Of a stretch of 9,809 nt of DNA, positions 1 to 6,134 are shown piece after piece. How positions within the stretch are numbered: position 1 is the stretch's first letter; each line of letters begins with the position of its first letter. A model generated the notes under the pieces. It worked only from the letters and a program-made list of their open reading frames with translations. It was not told where the DNA came from and did not search any database. Source of the stretch: Pseudomonas sp. GTDB lineage: Bacteria > Pseudomonadota > Gammaproteobacteria > Pseudomonadales > Pseudomonadaceae. Made by a program: the position numbers and the translations under genes. The stretch spans positions 1-9,809 of the forward strand of contig DNMQ01000158.1 in assembly GCA_003488145.1 (NCBI GenBank), in the 5' to 3' direction.

Positions 1-838
1 GCTGCTGATCGTCGATGACAACGACACCTGCCGCAAGGTACTGGTCCAGCAATGCAGCGGCTGGGGCCTGGAGGTCAGCGCCGTTGCGTCGGGCAAGGAG
101 GCGTTGGCCCTGCTGCGGACCAAGGCGCACCTCAAGGAATACTTCGATGTGGTCCTGCTCGATCAGGACATGCCCGGCATGACCGGCATGCAGCTGGCGA
201 GCAAGATCAAGGAAGATTACAGCCTCAACCATGACGTCCTGCTGATCATGCTCACCGGCATGAGCAGCGCACCGAGCAAGATCATTGCGCGCAATGCGGG
301 TATCAAGCGCATCCTCGCCAAACCGGTCGCCGGTTACACGCTGAAGACCACCTTGGCCGACGAACTCGCGCAGCGCCAGCCGGGCACTCAGCAGCGCCAG
401 GCAACGGTGCCGCAGAACCTGCCCGCGCTCGAAGTCCCGAGTGACTTCCGCATCCTGGTCGCCGAGGACAACAGTATTTCCACCAAGGTCATCCGCGGCA
501 TGTTGAACAAACTCAACCTGCAACCGGACACCGCCTGCAACGGCGAAGAGGCGCTGGAGGCGATCAAGGCGCAGCCGTATGACCTGGTCCTGATGGATTG
601 CGAGATGCCCGTGCTCGACGGCTTTCAGGCCACTCACCAGCTGCGTGAATGGGAAGTCAGGAATGCGCGCCGGCGTACTCCCGTCGTTGCCCTGACTGCG
701 CATATCCTCAGCGAGCACCGCGACCGCGCGCGAGAAGCTGGCATGGACGGTCATATGGCCAAGCCGGTGGAACTCTCGAACCTGCGCGAACTTGTCGACC
801 ACTGGGTTCGCGTCAAGCAGGCAGAGAGCGTCGACTGA
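1..838 (+). CDS. retS: RetS-like hybrid sensor histidine kinase, C-terminal part (two receiver domains)
   Basis: The 5' end is cut off by the window; the reading frame starts at base 2 and gives 278 visible residues. Two complete receiver (REC) domains are seen. REC1 (about residues 1-125) has the acidic pair D5/D6 in LLIVDDND, phosphoacceptor D54 in LLDQDMPG, T85 and K107. REC2 (about 149-275) has E155/D156 in VAEDN, D199 in LMDCEMP, T232 and K254. All phosphotransfer residues are intact. The two phosphoacceptors lie 145 residues apart, the same as D713 and D858 of P. aeruginosa RetS, and the tail after the second is about the same length (79 residues here, roughly 84 there). RetS is an inner-membrane 7TM-DISM hybrid kinase that antagonises GacS and so lowers RsmY/RsmZ levels. 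That identity is inferred, because the sensor, kinase and ATPase parts lie outside the window. Another two-receiver hybrid kinase is the alternative. Confidence 0.75.
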   Translation, partial: LLIVDDNDTCRKVLVQQCSGWGLEVSAVASGKEALALLRTKAHLKEYFDVVLLDQDMPGMTGMQLASKIKEDYSLNHDVLLIMLTGMSSAPSKIIARNAGIKRILAKPVAGYTLKTTLADELAQRQPGTQQRQATVPQNLPALEVPSDFRILVAEDNSISTKVIRGMLNKLNLQPDTACNGEEALEAIKAQPYDLVLMDCEMPVLDGFQATHQLREWEVRNARRRTPVVALTAHILSEHRDRAREAGMDGHMAKPVELSNLRELVDHWVRVKQAESVD

Positions 839-965
839 CCGCGCCCTACCGTCCCCGCAGGCTTCCAATCCCTGACAACAGTCGACATCCCAGTTTCCAG
901 GCAAGCACCGCACTGGTACCGCTTCTACACCCCCTACACCACATGCACAGCATCGCCTCAGGCTA

Positions 966-995
966 CCGATGCCCAGACGACCGCCCTGGCATCGG
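966..995. other. Strong inverted repeat/hairpin downstream of retS
   Basis: CCGATGCC (966-973) and GGCATCGG (988-995) are perfect complements around a 14-base loop. The stem can be extended inward by AG/CT with a bulged C. No T-run follows on either strand, so it is not a standard intrinsic terminator. It may stabilise the 3' end of the retS transcript, bind a protein as DNA, or be part of an unrecognised RNA. The structure is seen directly; the role is not known. Confidence 0.45.
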
Positions 996-1099
996 CGCTC
1001 TCCTGCGAGATACCAATCCAAGCGGAACCTCCTCCTACCGGTCCGAGCGAGAAGACCACTTGGGTGAAAAACTGAACAAAACCGGTCGCCAGCTGCCGA

Positions 1100-1128
1100 T
1101 TGTTTGACGATTCGAGAACAGGTAGAGG
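1100..1128 (+). promoter_or_regulatory. Weak sigma-70-like promoter candidate for the ybhN-like gene
   Basis: TTGTTT (1100-1105) and TAGAGG (1123-1128) are separated by 17 bases. Both hexamers match the consensus only partly. It would place the transcript start near 1135 and give a leader of about 70 bases. Low confidence; chance matches of this quality are common. Confidence 0.22.
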
Positions 1129-1145
1129 TTTGGCATGGCGGTCGA

Positions 1146-1202
1146 TCAGGGATGAGTGTGCTTCAGCGCAAGACGTGGCCAATCCTCTTCCCTCAAGGAG
1201 CC
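1146..1202 (+). promoter_or_regulatory. Possible RsmA/CsrA binding sites in the ybhN-like leader
   Basis: TCAGGGATGA (1146-1155) fits the Pseudomonas RsmA/RsmE consensus (A/U)CANGGANG(U/A) at every position. A second, partial match (TCAAGGAGCC, 1193-1202) covers the ribosome binding site AAGGAG (1195-1200), which is the usual arrangement for Rsm translational repression. The first GGA can sit in a small UCA/UGA hairpin loop of only 3 bp. The motif match is seen; function is inferred, and any strong Shine-Dalgarno sequence partly resembles such a site. Confidence 0.3.
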
Positions 1203-1207
1203 ACGTG

Positions 1208-2155
1208 ATGATGAAGCGGAGCGATGTCGCCTGGACCCTCATCGGAGTCCTCGCCGTGCTGCTGTCCGGCTACCTGCTGTACCACGAAGTTCGCAACATC
1301 TCGCTCAGCGAGCTTACCGACAGCCTGCAGGCGATCGGCGCGCGGCGTTGGCTGCTGGCCGCGCTGTCGACCCTGGGCGCCTATGTCGCGCTGGCCTGGT
1401 ACGACCGCATCGCGATGGCTCATCTGGGCAAGAAGATGTCCTGGTGGTTCATCGCACTCTGTTCCTTCACCACCTACGCGCTGGCGCACAACATCGGCGC
1501 ATCGGTGTTTTCCGGCGCCCTGGTGCGCTATCGCGCCTACCGCAGCCGGGGCCTGACTCCCCAGGAAATCGGCATCCTGATCGTCTTCTGCTCGCTGACC
1601 TTCGCGCTGGGCACCCTGCTCGCCGGGGGCGCCGTGCTGATTCTGAAACCGCAGCTTCTTCATCGGGCTGTCGATAGCGACAGCTGGGTATCCATCGCCG
1701 TCGGTTCGACCCTGCTCATGCTGGTCGCGCTCTATGCGTTCGGCGCATGGCGTCAGTTGCCACCGTGGCGGCTGGGCAAATGGCACATCGAGTACCCGCG
1801 ACTGCCAATCGTCGGCCGTCAGCTGCTGGCGGGCCCGCTTGAGCTGCTCTGTGCCGCGGCGATCATCTACTTCGCGCTGCCGCCGGAACACAACCCGGGC
1901 TATCTGACCATCCTCGGCGTATTCCTCGCCTCCTTCACCCTGGCATTGCTGTCCCACGCCCCCGGCGGGCTCGGTGTGCTGGAGCTGACCTTCGTAGCCG
2001 CCCTTCCGGAAATTCCCACGGTGGACGTGCTGGCAGCACTCATCGTGTTCCGCGGTTTCTATCTGCTACTGCCCTTCGCTCTGGCCATGATCGTCGTACT
2101 GATATTCGAGTACGGCCAATGGCGCGCGAAACGCAGCGCAGCGTCCGAACATTGA
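1208..2155 (+). CDS. YbhN/UPF0104-type integral membrane protein (LPG synthase TM-like)
   Basis: A 315-residue, very hydrophobic protein with about eight predicted membrane segments, starting around residues 8-25. The C-terminal half has the motif HAPGGLGVLE, typical of the YbhN/UPF0104 family, which is related to the membrane half of lysylphosphatidylglycerol synthase MprF. GALVRYR in the middle also fits this family. There is no soluble aminoacyl-transferase domain, so it should not be called an MprF enzyme; the biochemical role of stand-alone members is poorly defined. The start at 1208 is chosen because AAGGAG (1195-1200) lies 7 bases upstream. GTG 1205 and ATG 1211 are alternatives, and ATG 1100 has no such site and would add a tail of atypical composition. 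The protein ends in a short basic/polar tail. Confidence 0.82.
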   Translation: MMKRSDVAWTLIGVLAVLLSGYLLYHEVRNISLSELTDSLQAIGARRWLLAALSTLGAYVALAWYDRIAMAHLGKKMSWWFIALCSFTTYALAHNIGASVFSGALVRYRAYRSRGLTPQEIGILIVFCSLTFALGTLLAGGAVLILKPQLLHRAVDSDSWVSIAVGSTLLMLVALYAFGAWRQLPPWRLGKWHIEYPRLPIVGRQLLAGPLELLCAAAIIYFALPPEHNPGYLTILGVFLASFTLALLSHAPGGLGVLELTFVAALPEIPTVDVLAALIVFRGFYLLLPFALAMIVVLIFEYGQWRAKRSAASEH

Positions 2156-2168
2156 TGCTGGGGAAACG

Positions 2169-2203
2169 ATACCAATCGCCATCCCGACGAAGATGGTATG
2201 GCG
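2169..2203. other. Nested inverted repeats in the leader of the VC0807-family gene
   Basis: Three overlapping complementary pairs occur here: ATACC (2169-2173) with GGTAT (2195-2199), CGCCAT (2177-2182) with ATGGCG (2198-2203), and CCATC (2179-2183) with GATGG (2192-2196). They cannot all form at once. They lie upstream of, or over, the possible starts of the next gene. It may be an operator or an alternating RNA structure, or only chance. Confidence 0.25.
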
Positions 2204-2225
2204 AATGACCGCAACACAGGCGATC

Positions 2226-2987
2226 ATGCAGCCCTCTCCAGACCAACCCGATGTCATGACCGATACCGACCAGACCCACGCCGAACACAAACCGCGCCCG
2301 CTAATCGACCTGGCCGTCAGCATCCTGATTCCTTCGCTGATCCTGATGAAGCTCAGTGGTGAAGACCGCCTCGGCGCCGATGGTGCACTGCTGCTTGCCC
2401 TGGCCTTTCCGCTGGGCTGGGGGCTGTGGGAGCTGGCCAAATACCGCAAGTTCAACTGGATAGCCCTGCTCGGCCTGATCAGCGTGCTGCTGACTGGCGG
2501 CATCGGGCTGCTTCAGCTCGATACCCAGTGGCTCGCCATCAAGGAAGCAGCGGTTCCCGGCATCATCGGCATCGCCGTGCTGGCCTCGACGCGCACCCGC
2601 TACCCGCTGATTCGCACCCTGCTGTACAACCCTAAAGTGCTCAACGTGGACAAGATCCACGAACAGCTCGAGCAAAACGGCCAGGTCGAACACTTCGAAA
2701 CGCGGCTGCTGCGGGCGACCTACCTGCTCAGCGGCACCTTCTTCTTCTCGTCGTTCATGAATTACGTGCTGGCCAAATGGATCGTCAACAGCCCCGCCGG
2801 CAGCGAAGCCTTCAACGCCGAACTGGGCCGCATGACCCTGCTCAGCTACCCGATGATCGCCATTCCCAGCATGTTGATGATGATGGCGATCTTCTTCTAC
2901 CTCTGGCGCACCATCCACGGGCTGACCGGCCTGCGACTCGAGGACATCATGGCAACCTCGGCGCAGGAACCGCGCAGCAACAAATAG
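2226..2987 (+). CDS. VC0807-family integral membrane protein, function unknown
   Basis: This 253-residue protein resembles the VC0807 family of uncharacterised bacterial membrane proteins. After a polar N-terminus (about 25 residues) come three close hydrophobic segments (about 26-42, 50-70, 76-96) and a short one in KEAAVPGIIGIAVLAS. A soluble stretch with NPKVLNVDKI follows, then two more membrane segments (about 165-185 and 205-228, the latter rich in methionine). No catalytic motif is visible. The start is uncertain. ATG 2226 has a weak ACAGG 5 bases upstream; ATG 2193, 2205 and 2253 are in frame, and 2253 begins just before the conserved part. It follows the ybhN-like gene on the same strand after 70 bases, so co-transcription is possible. 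No T-rich terminator in its own orientation was found. Confidence 0.75.
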   Translation: MQPSPDQPDVMTDTDQTHAEHKPRPLIDLAVSILIPSLILMKLSGEDRLGADGALLLALAFPLGWGLWELAKYRKFNWIALLGLISVLLTGGIGLLQLDTQWLAIKEAAVPGIIGIAVLASTRTRYPLIRTLLYNPKVLNVDKIHEQLEQNGQVEHFETRLLRATYLLSGTFFFSSFMNYVLAKWIVNSPAGSEAFNAELGRMTLLSYPMIAIPSMLMMMAIFFYLWRTIHGLTGLRLEDIMATSAQEPRSNK

Positions 2988-2996
2988 CCGCGCATG

Positions 2997-3023
2997 AAAA
3001 AGGCCGGCGGGCTTGCGCCGGCC
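2997..3023 (-). terminator. Intrinsic terminator for the minus-strand transcript
   Basis: GGCCGGCG (3002-3009) and CGCCGGCC (3016-3023) form a perfect 8-bp GC stem with a 6-base loop. On the minus strand the stem is followed at once by five T (2997-3001). On the plus strand no T-run follows, so it mainly ends transcription coming from the 28-residue gene and possibly the AEC transporter gene. Confidence 0.8.
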
Positions 3024-3042
3024 GGCCTGTCGCCCCCGCTCG

Positions 3043-3129
3043 TCAGAACAGCAGCTTGAATATCCCGATCACCACGATCAGGCCGATAATGAAGATGATG
3101 CCTGCGGTCCCACCGATGAATTTCAACAT
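3043..3129 (-). CDS. 28-residue single-span membrane peptide, uncharacterised
   Basis: The peptide begins MLKFIGGTAG and ends IGIFKLLF; nearly all of residues 9-24 are Ile, Val, Leu, Gly or Phe, so it is one membrane helix with Lys3 and Lys25 near its ends. ATG at 3129-3127 is preceded by GGAGAG (complement of 3136-3141) with a 6-base gap, a good ribosome binding site. The stop (3045-3043) is followed 20 bases on by a strong intrinsic terminator in the same orientation. It sits 93 bases downstream of the AEC transporter gene on the same strand and could be its last operon member or have its own promoter. I recall similarly small hydrophobic peptides annotated in pseudomonads but cannot name a family. 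The role is unknown. Conservation was not testable here. Confidence 0.68.
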   Translation of the reverse strand: MLKFIGGTAGIIFIIGLIVVIGIFKLLF

Positions 3130-3222
3130 GCCGTGCTCTCCGGTTTTTTCAGGTCTGTGATTTTTGTGACAGTCCTGTCCCGGAGCCGTTCGTCAAAACT
3201 GCAGCGGAGCCCTAATCGCTGA

Positions 3223-4122
3223 CTAGCCAGCAGCAAGCAGCATCCATAGCGGCAGGCTGATGACTGCAGTCACGGTCGAGAGAAACACGGTCGAGCTTAC
3301 CGCTCGCGTGTCCTCGGAATGCTTGACGAACGCCAGCACGTTAACGCCGCTCGGGCAGGCTGCAAGCAGCACCAGCACGTTGCGTGCATCCTGATTCAGC
3401 CCTGGCAGCAACCCGCTCAGCCACCAGACCAGTGCCGGAAACGCCGCCAGTTTGACCAGCGTCAGCAGCAGCGCCGTCCCGTTTGGCCGCAGGCGATAGC
3501 GCGACAGGCTGATGCCCAGCACCATCAGCGCACAGGGCAATGCCGCCTGCGCCAGCCATACAGCGACGCGCCAGAGCGGCTCGGGCAGCTCGAGCCCGGA
3601 TAGATTCAACAGGGCACCGAGCACCAGACCGATGATCAGCGGATTCGCCAGATTCCTCAGCAGCGCCGGAGCGCTGACCTTGTCGCCGTCACCCAGTGCC
3701 GCGTAGAAGCTCTGCAGCGAGAACAGGACGAGACTGTGAAACACCAAGATGGCGAACACATAGACCAGGCTTTCAGCGCCAAGCAGCGTGGTCACCAGCG
3801 GGATGCCGACCAATACGTTGTTCGAGTAGGCGGCCGTAAGACCAAGCGGAGTGGCGCGCCCGGCGCGGCGGTGAGCGACCAGATTGACCAGCAGGAACAC
3901 CAGCAGCACCGGTACGAAATAGGCCAGCAGCAGCATTGGCGACATGCCATTACTCAGCTCGGCGCGGGCGATCCCGGTAAACAGCACTGCCGGCATGAAC
4001 AGCTTGAAGGTGACACTGGCCAGCCCGGCCGCTCCTTCGTTGTTGAGCCATTGCCGCCAGCCGAACAGATAGCCGAGCGTGATCAGACCGAAGATCGGCA
4101 GGATTGCCAACACCACTACCAT
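3223..4122 (-). CDS. AEC (auxin efflux carrier) family transporter
   Basis: A 299-residue inner-membrane protein made almost wholly of hydrophobic helices (about ten), the usual size for the bacterial AEC/Mem_trans family (YfdV/MdcF-like permeases). The N-terminus (MVVVLAILPIFGLITLGYLF) and the middle (AYSNNVLVGIPLVTTLLG) match the family pattern, in which an N/G-rich, proline-containing segment lies in a broken helix. The C-terminal AACPSGVNVLAFV stretch, with small residues and Asn, is the second such segment. Substrates of the family vary (malonate, other organic acids, amino acids); none can be assigned here. The start ATG has AAGGGG about 8 bases upstream. The gene lies 112 bases after the rmlD-like gene on the same strand, with a hairpin between them. 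Confidence 0.85.
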   Translation of the reverse strand: MVVVLAILPIFGLITLGYLFGWRQWLNNEGAAGLASVTFKLFMPAVLFTGIARAELSNGMSPMLLLAYFVPVLLVFLLVNLVAHRRAGRATPLGLTAAYSNNVLVGIPLVTTLLGAESLVYVFAILVFHSLVLFSLQSFYAALGDGDKVSAPALLRNLANPLIIGLVLGALLNLSGLELPEPLWRVAVWLAQAALPCALMVLGISLSRYRLRPNGTALLLTLVKLAAFPALVWWLSGLLPGLNQDARNVLVLLAACPSGVNVLAFVKHSEDTRAVSSTVFLSTVTAVISLPLWMLLAAG

Positions 4123-4201
4123 GCTGCGCCCCTTCTAGAGCCGAACGTCAGGCCACGCCTTGGCGCGGGGGCGCAAGAATACACCGGAGGTCAGGGAAAT
4201 C

Positions 4202-4226
4202 GCACGGCGCCGGGTAACTGCCGTGC
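4202..4226 (-). terminator. Hairpin after the rmlD-like gene, weak terminator candidate
   Basis: GCACGGC (4202-4208) and GCCGTGC (4220-4226) form a 7-bp stem with an 11-base loop, starting 9 bases past the rmlD-like stop. On the minus strand the sequence after it is GATTTCC, with only three T, so termination would be inefficient. It may separate rmlD from the AEC gene only partly. Confidence 0.35.
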
Positions 4227-4234
4227 ACTTTCTG

Positions 4235-5155
4235 TCAGGCGCGGGAGGACCGCTCACGGCTGATCGCCGGGTGCTCCTGCTGACGCAGGATCGCCAGCAC
4301 ATCGGCCAGGTCTTCCTGCCAGTGACGGGGCGCGAGGCCAAAGGTCGACTCGAAGCGGCTGCAGTCGAGCACCGACCAGGCCGGCCGCCGGGCGGGAGTC
4401 GGGTACTGCGCCGTGGCAATCGGCGACACCGTCGGCTGCCGCGAGATCAGCCCGGCGCCTTCGCCCTGACGGAATATTTCCACGGCGAAGTCGTACCACG
4501 AACAAGCCGGTACGCCGCTGTAGTGGTACACCCCCCAGGCGAGATCCGCGCCGGCTGCGTAGCGGCGTGCCAGTTCGAGCAACACCGAAGCGATGCTGCC
4601 AGCCTGGGTCGGGCAGCCTATCTGGTCGCTCACCACGCCAAGCGCATCGCGCTGCCGGGCGAGCCGCAGCATGGTCTTGACGAAGTTGTGCCCGTGCACG
4701 CCATACACCCAGCTGGTGCGAAGGATCAGATGCGATTGCAGACGCCCACGGATCGCTTCCTCGCCCGCCAGCTTGCTCGCTCCGTAGACGCCGGTCGGAC
4801 CGGTTTCGTCGCTCTCGGTATAGGGGTGATCGGCCTCACCGGAGAACACATAGTCGGTGGAAATATGGAACAACGGAACGCCAGCGTGCTCGGCCGCCTC
4901 GGCGAGGTGGCGTGCGCCGTCGCGGTTCACCGCATAGGCCTGCTCACGATGAGATTCGGCATTGTCCACATGGGTATAGGCGGCCGCATTGATGATCAGC
5001 CCGGGACATTGACGCATCACTGCCGCAACCTGCTCGGGTTGCGCGATGTCCAGCTGGGCCCGTGCAGGCGCCAGCACCTCCAGCCCGAAACTTGCTGCCC
5101 GTTCCACCAGTTCTCGACCCACTTGGCCGCCGGCACCGCAAACGAGGATTCGCAT
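4235..5155 (-). CDS. rmlD: dTDP-4-dehydrorhamnose reductase (RmlD-like)
   Basis: A 306-residue extended short-chain dehydrogenase/reductase. GAGGQVG (residues 7-13) is the Rossmann nucleotide-binding loop, INAAAYTHVD (55-64) is the family's conserved strand, and HISTDYVFSG with T100 plus YGASK with Y124 and K128 give the catalytic triad. RTSWVYG and the length also fit RmlD, which uses NAD(P)H for the last step of dTDP-L-rhamnose synthesis in the cytoplasm. The start at 5155 puts the nucleotide-binding motif at the usual distance and has GAGG about 9 bases upstream; ATG 5170 and 5218 lack support. No rmlA, rmlB or rmlC is next to it, which is unusual for a rhamnose locus. The gene may serve another nucleotide-sugar reduction. 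Family assignment is firm; the exact substrate is inferred. Confidence 0.82.
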   Translation of the reverse strand: MRILVCGAGGQVGRELVERAASFGLEVLAPARAQLDIAQPEQVAAVMRQCPGLIINAAAYTHVDNAESHREQAYAVNRDGARHLAEAAEHAGVPLFHISTDYVFSGEADHPYTESDETGPTGVYGASKLAGEEAIRGRLQSHLILRTSWVYGVHGHNFVKTMLRLARQRDALGVVSDQIGCPTQAGSIASVLLELARRYAAGADLAWGVYHYSGVPACSWYDFAVEIFRQGEGAGLISRQPTVSPIATAQYPTPARRPAWSVLDCSRFESTFGLAPRHWQEDLADVLAILRQQEHPAISRERSSRA

Positions 5156-5426
5156 TCTTTGTAGCCTCATCGACGACGCCCGCGCCAGGCGCGAGCGTCC
5201 GAAATTAGTTTCATCCACGGCGCTACACGCGCATCAGAAATGTCGCGCTGACGCCGCAGGAGCCATCGAAAACGGGCTGGAACGCGTCGTAACGCCGCGT
5301 CGAACAGCGGAGCAGAGCCTTCCCGTATGTGATGGATGTGGTTTCCAGCCTCGTTGAGGCCAGACGAAAGGCGCTTTGTTCCCGAGCCGGGCAGAAAAAT
5401 TTCCAACCGTCACGACCGTCCACCCA
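5156..5426. other. 271-base intergenic region between sfsA and the rmlD-like gene
   Basis: No gene, RNA or convincing promoter was found. Several short open frames cross it on both strands but have no ribosome binding site or recognisable product. A T-rich stretch (TTTTT in the minus sense at 5395-5399) lies about 30 bases past the sfsA stop, with only a poor short stem near it. Confidence 0.5.
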
Positions 5427-6134
5427 TCAGAGCAATACCGGCAATCGGCCAGCAATACGCAACTCCTCGACGGAAAGATCGACGCCGTAAGCCAGCACTT
5501 CCACGCCTGCCGCCTGCGCTTCCCGCAGCGCAGCGGCATAGGCCGGATCGATCTCCTCGGCCGGCCGCACAGCTTCGATGCCTCTCAAATTGACGCAGTA
5601 CAGCTGCACCGCACGCACACCGGCACGGGCCAGCGTCGCCAGCTCACGCAGGTGCCTGGCGCCGCGTGTCGTTACGGCGTCGGGAAAGGCCGCCACTGGC
5701 GTTTCGGCAAAGCCGAGGGTGACACTCTTCACCTCGACGAAGGCGGCAGTCCCGGCGTAGTCGAGACGAAAATCCACCCGGCTGTTCTCCACGCCATAAG
5801 CCACCTCGCGCTTGAGCGTCGTGAAACCGGCCAGCTCGGCAATCTGCCCGTTCAGCAGTGCCTCCTCGACCAGCGGATTGGCCCGCGCCGTGTTCACGCA
5901 TGCCAACCGCCCCTGCGGGGTTTCGACCAGCTCCCAAGTCCCCGGCAATTTGCGCCGTGGATCGCTGCTGCGCTGGAACCACACCCGCGCACCCTCGCCC
6001 ATGCAATTGAGCATCGAGCCGGTGTTGGGGCAGTGGATGCACAGCGCTTCGCCGTCGTCGGTGATGATATCGGCAAGAAAACGCTTGTAGCGCCTGACCA
6101 GCCGCCCTTGCTCCAGCGGTTGCGCGAAACGCAT
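5427..6134 (-). CDS. sfsA: SfsA family DNA/RNA nuclease
   Basis: This 235-residue protein matches SfsA along its whole length. The N-terminal OB-like part (about 1-80) has the conserved PNTGSM (36-41). The C-terminal PD-(D/E)XK-type nuclease core has D121 in SRVDFRLD and E134/K136 in FVEVKS, and [13 protein letters not shown] (150-162) is a family signature. SfsA was first described in E. coli as stimulating maltose fermentation genes; nuclease activity and nonspecific DNA binding are reported for the family, but its physiological job is unclear. The start overlaps the aminotransferase stop by one base (TGATG), and no good ribosome binding site precedes it, which suggests translational coupling. 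P. aeruginosa has the same pair. Confidence 0.95.
   Translation of the reverse strand: MRFAQPLEQGRLVRRYKRFLADIITDDGEALCIHCPNTGSMLNCMGEGARVWFQRSSDPRRKLPGTWELVETPQGRLACVNTARANPLVEEALLNGQIAELAGFTTLKREVAYGVENSRVDFRLDYAGTAAFVEVKSVTLGFAETPVAAFPDAVTTRGARHLRELATLARAGVRAVQLYCVNLRGIEAVRPAEEIDPAYAAALREAQAAGVEVLAYGVDLSVEELRIAGRLPVLL

Larger units (their letters stand above)
839..1207. other. 369-base intergenic region between retS and the ybhN-like gene
   Basis: No coding region is convincing here; the open frames crossing it are continuations or shadows of neighbours. It holds an 8-bp hairpin (966-995), two copies of the self-complementary ACCGGT (1037-1042 and 1081-1086), a weak sigma-70-like promoter (1100-1128) and a leader with RsmA-like motifs just before the next gene. 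No T-rich intrinsic terminator follows retS, so read-through from retS is possible. Confidence 0.6.

Noticed and set aside
1066..1084. A-rich stretch resembling a Crc/Hfq CA motif
   Set aside because: It fits the AAnAAnAA pattern only imperfectly and lies more than 120 bases before the next start, probably outside the mRNA leader.
1193..1957. 254-residue minus-strand open frame opposite the ybhN-like gene
   Set aside because: Gln/Arg/Gly-rich antisense shadow of a well-formed membrane protein gene.
3155..3172. Possible LexA (SOS) box upstream of the 28-residue gene
   Set aside because: CTG and CAG are 12 bases apart instead of the required 10. The nearby GACAG/CTGTC repeat (3168-3179) is short and could be chance.
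4160..5164. 334-residue plus-strand open frame opposite the rmlD-like gene
   Set aside because: It is the antisense shadow of a gene with clear Rossmann and catalytic motifs; it has no recognisable domain and is rich in Arg, His and Gln, as expected for a high-GC antisense frame.
5167..5539. Several short minus-strand open frames across the sfsA-rmlD gap
   Set aside because: They overlap one another in different frames, have no ribosome binding sites and resemble no known protein.
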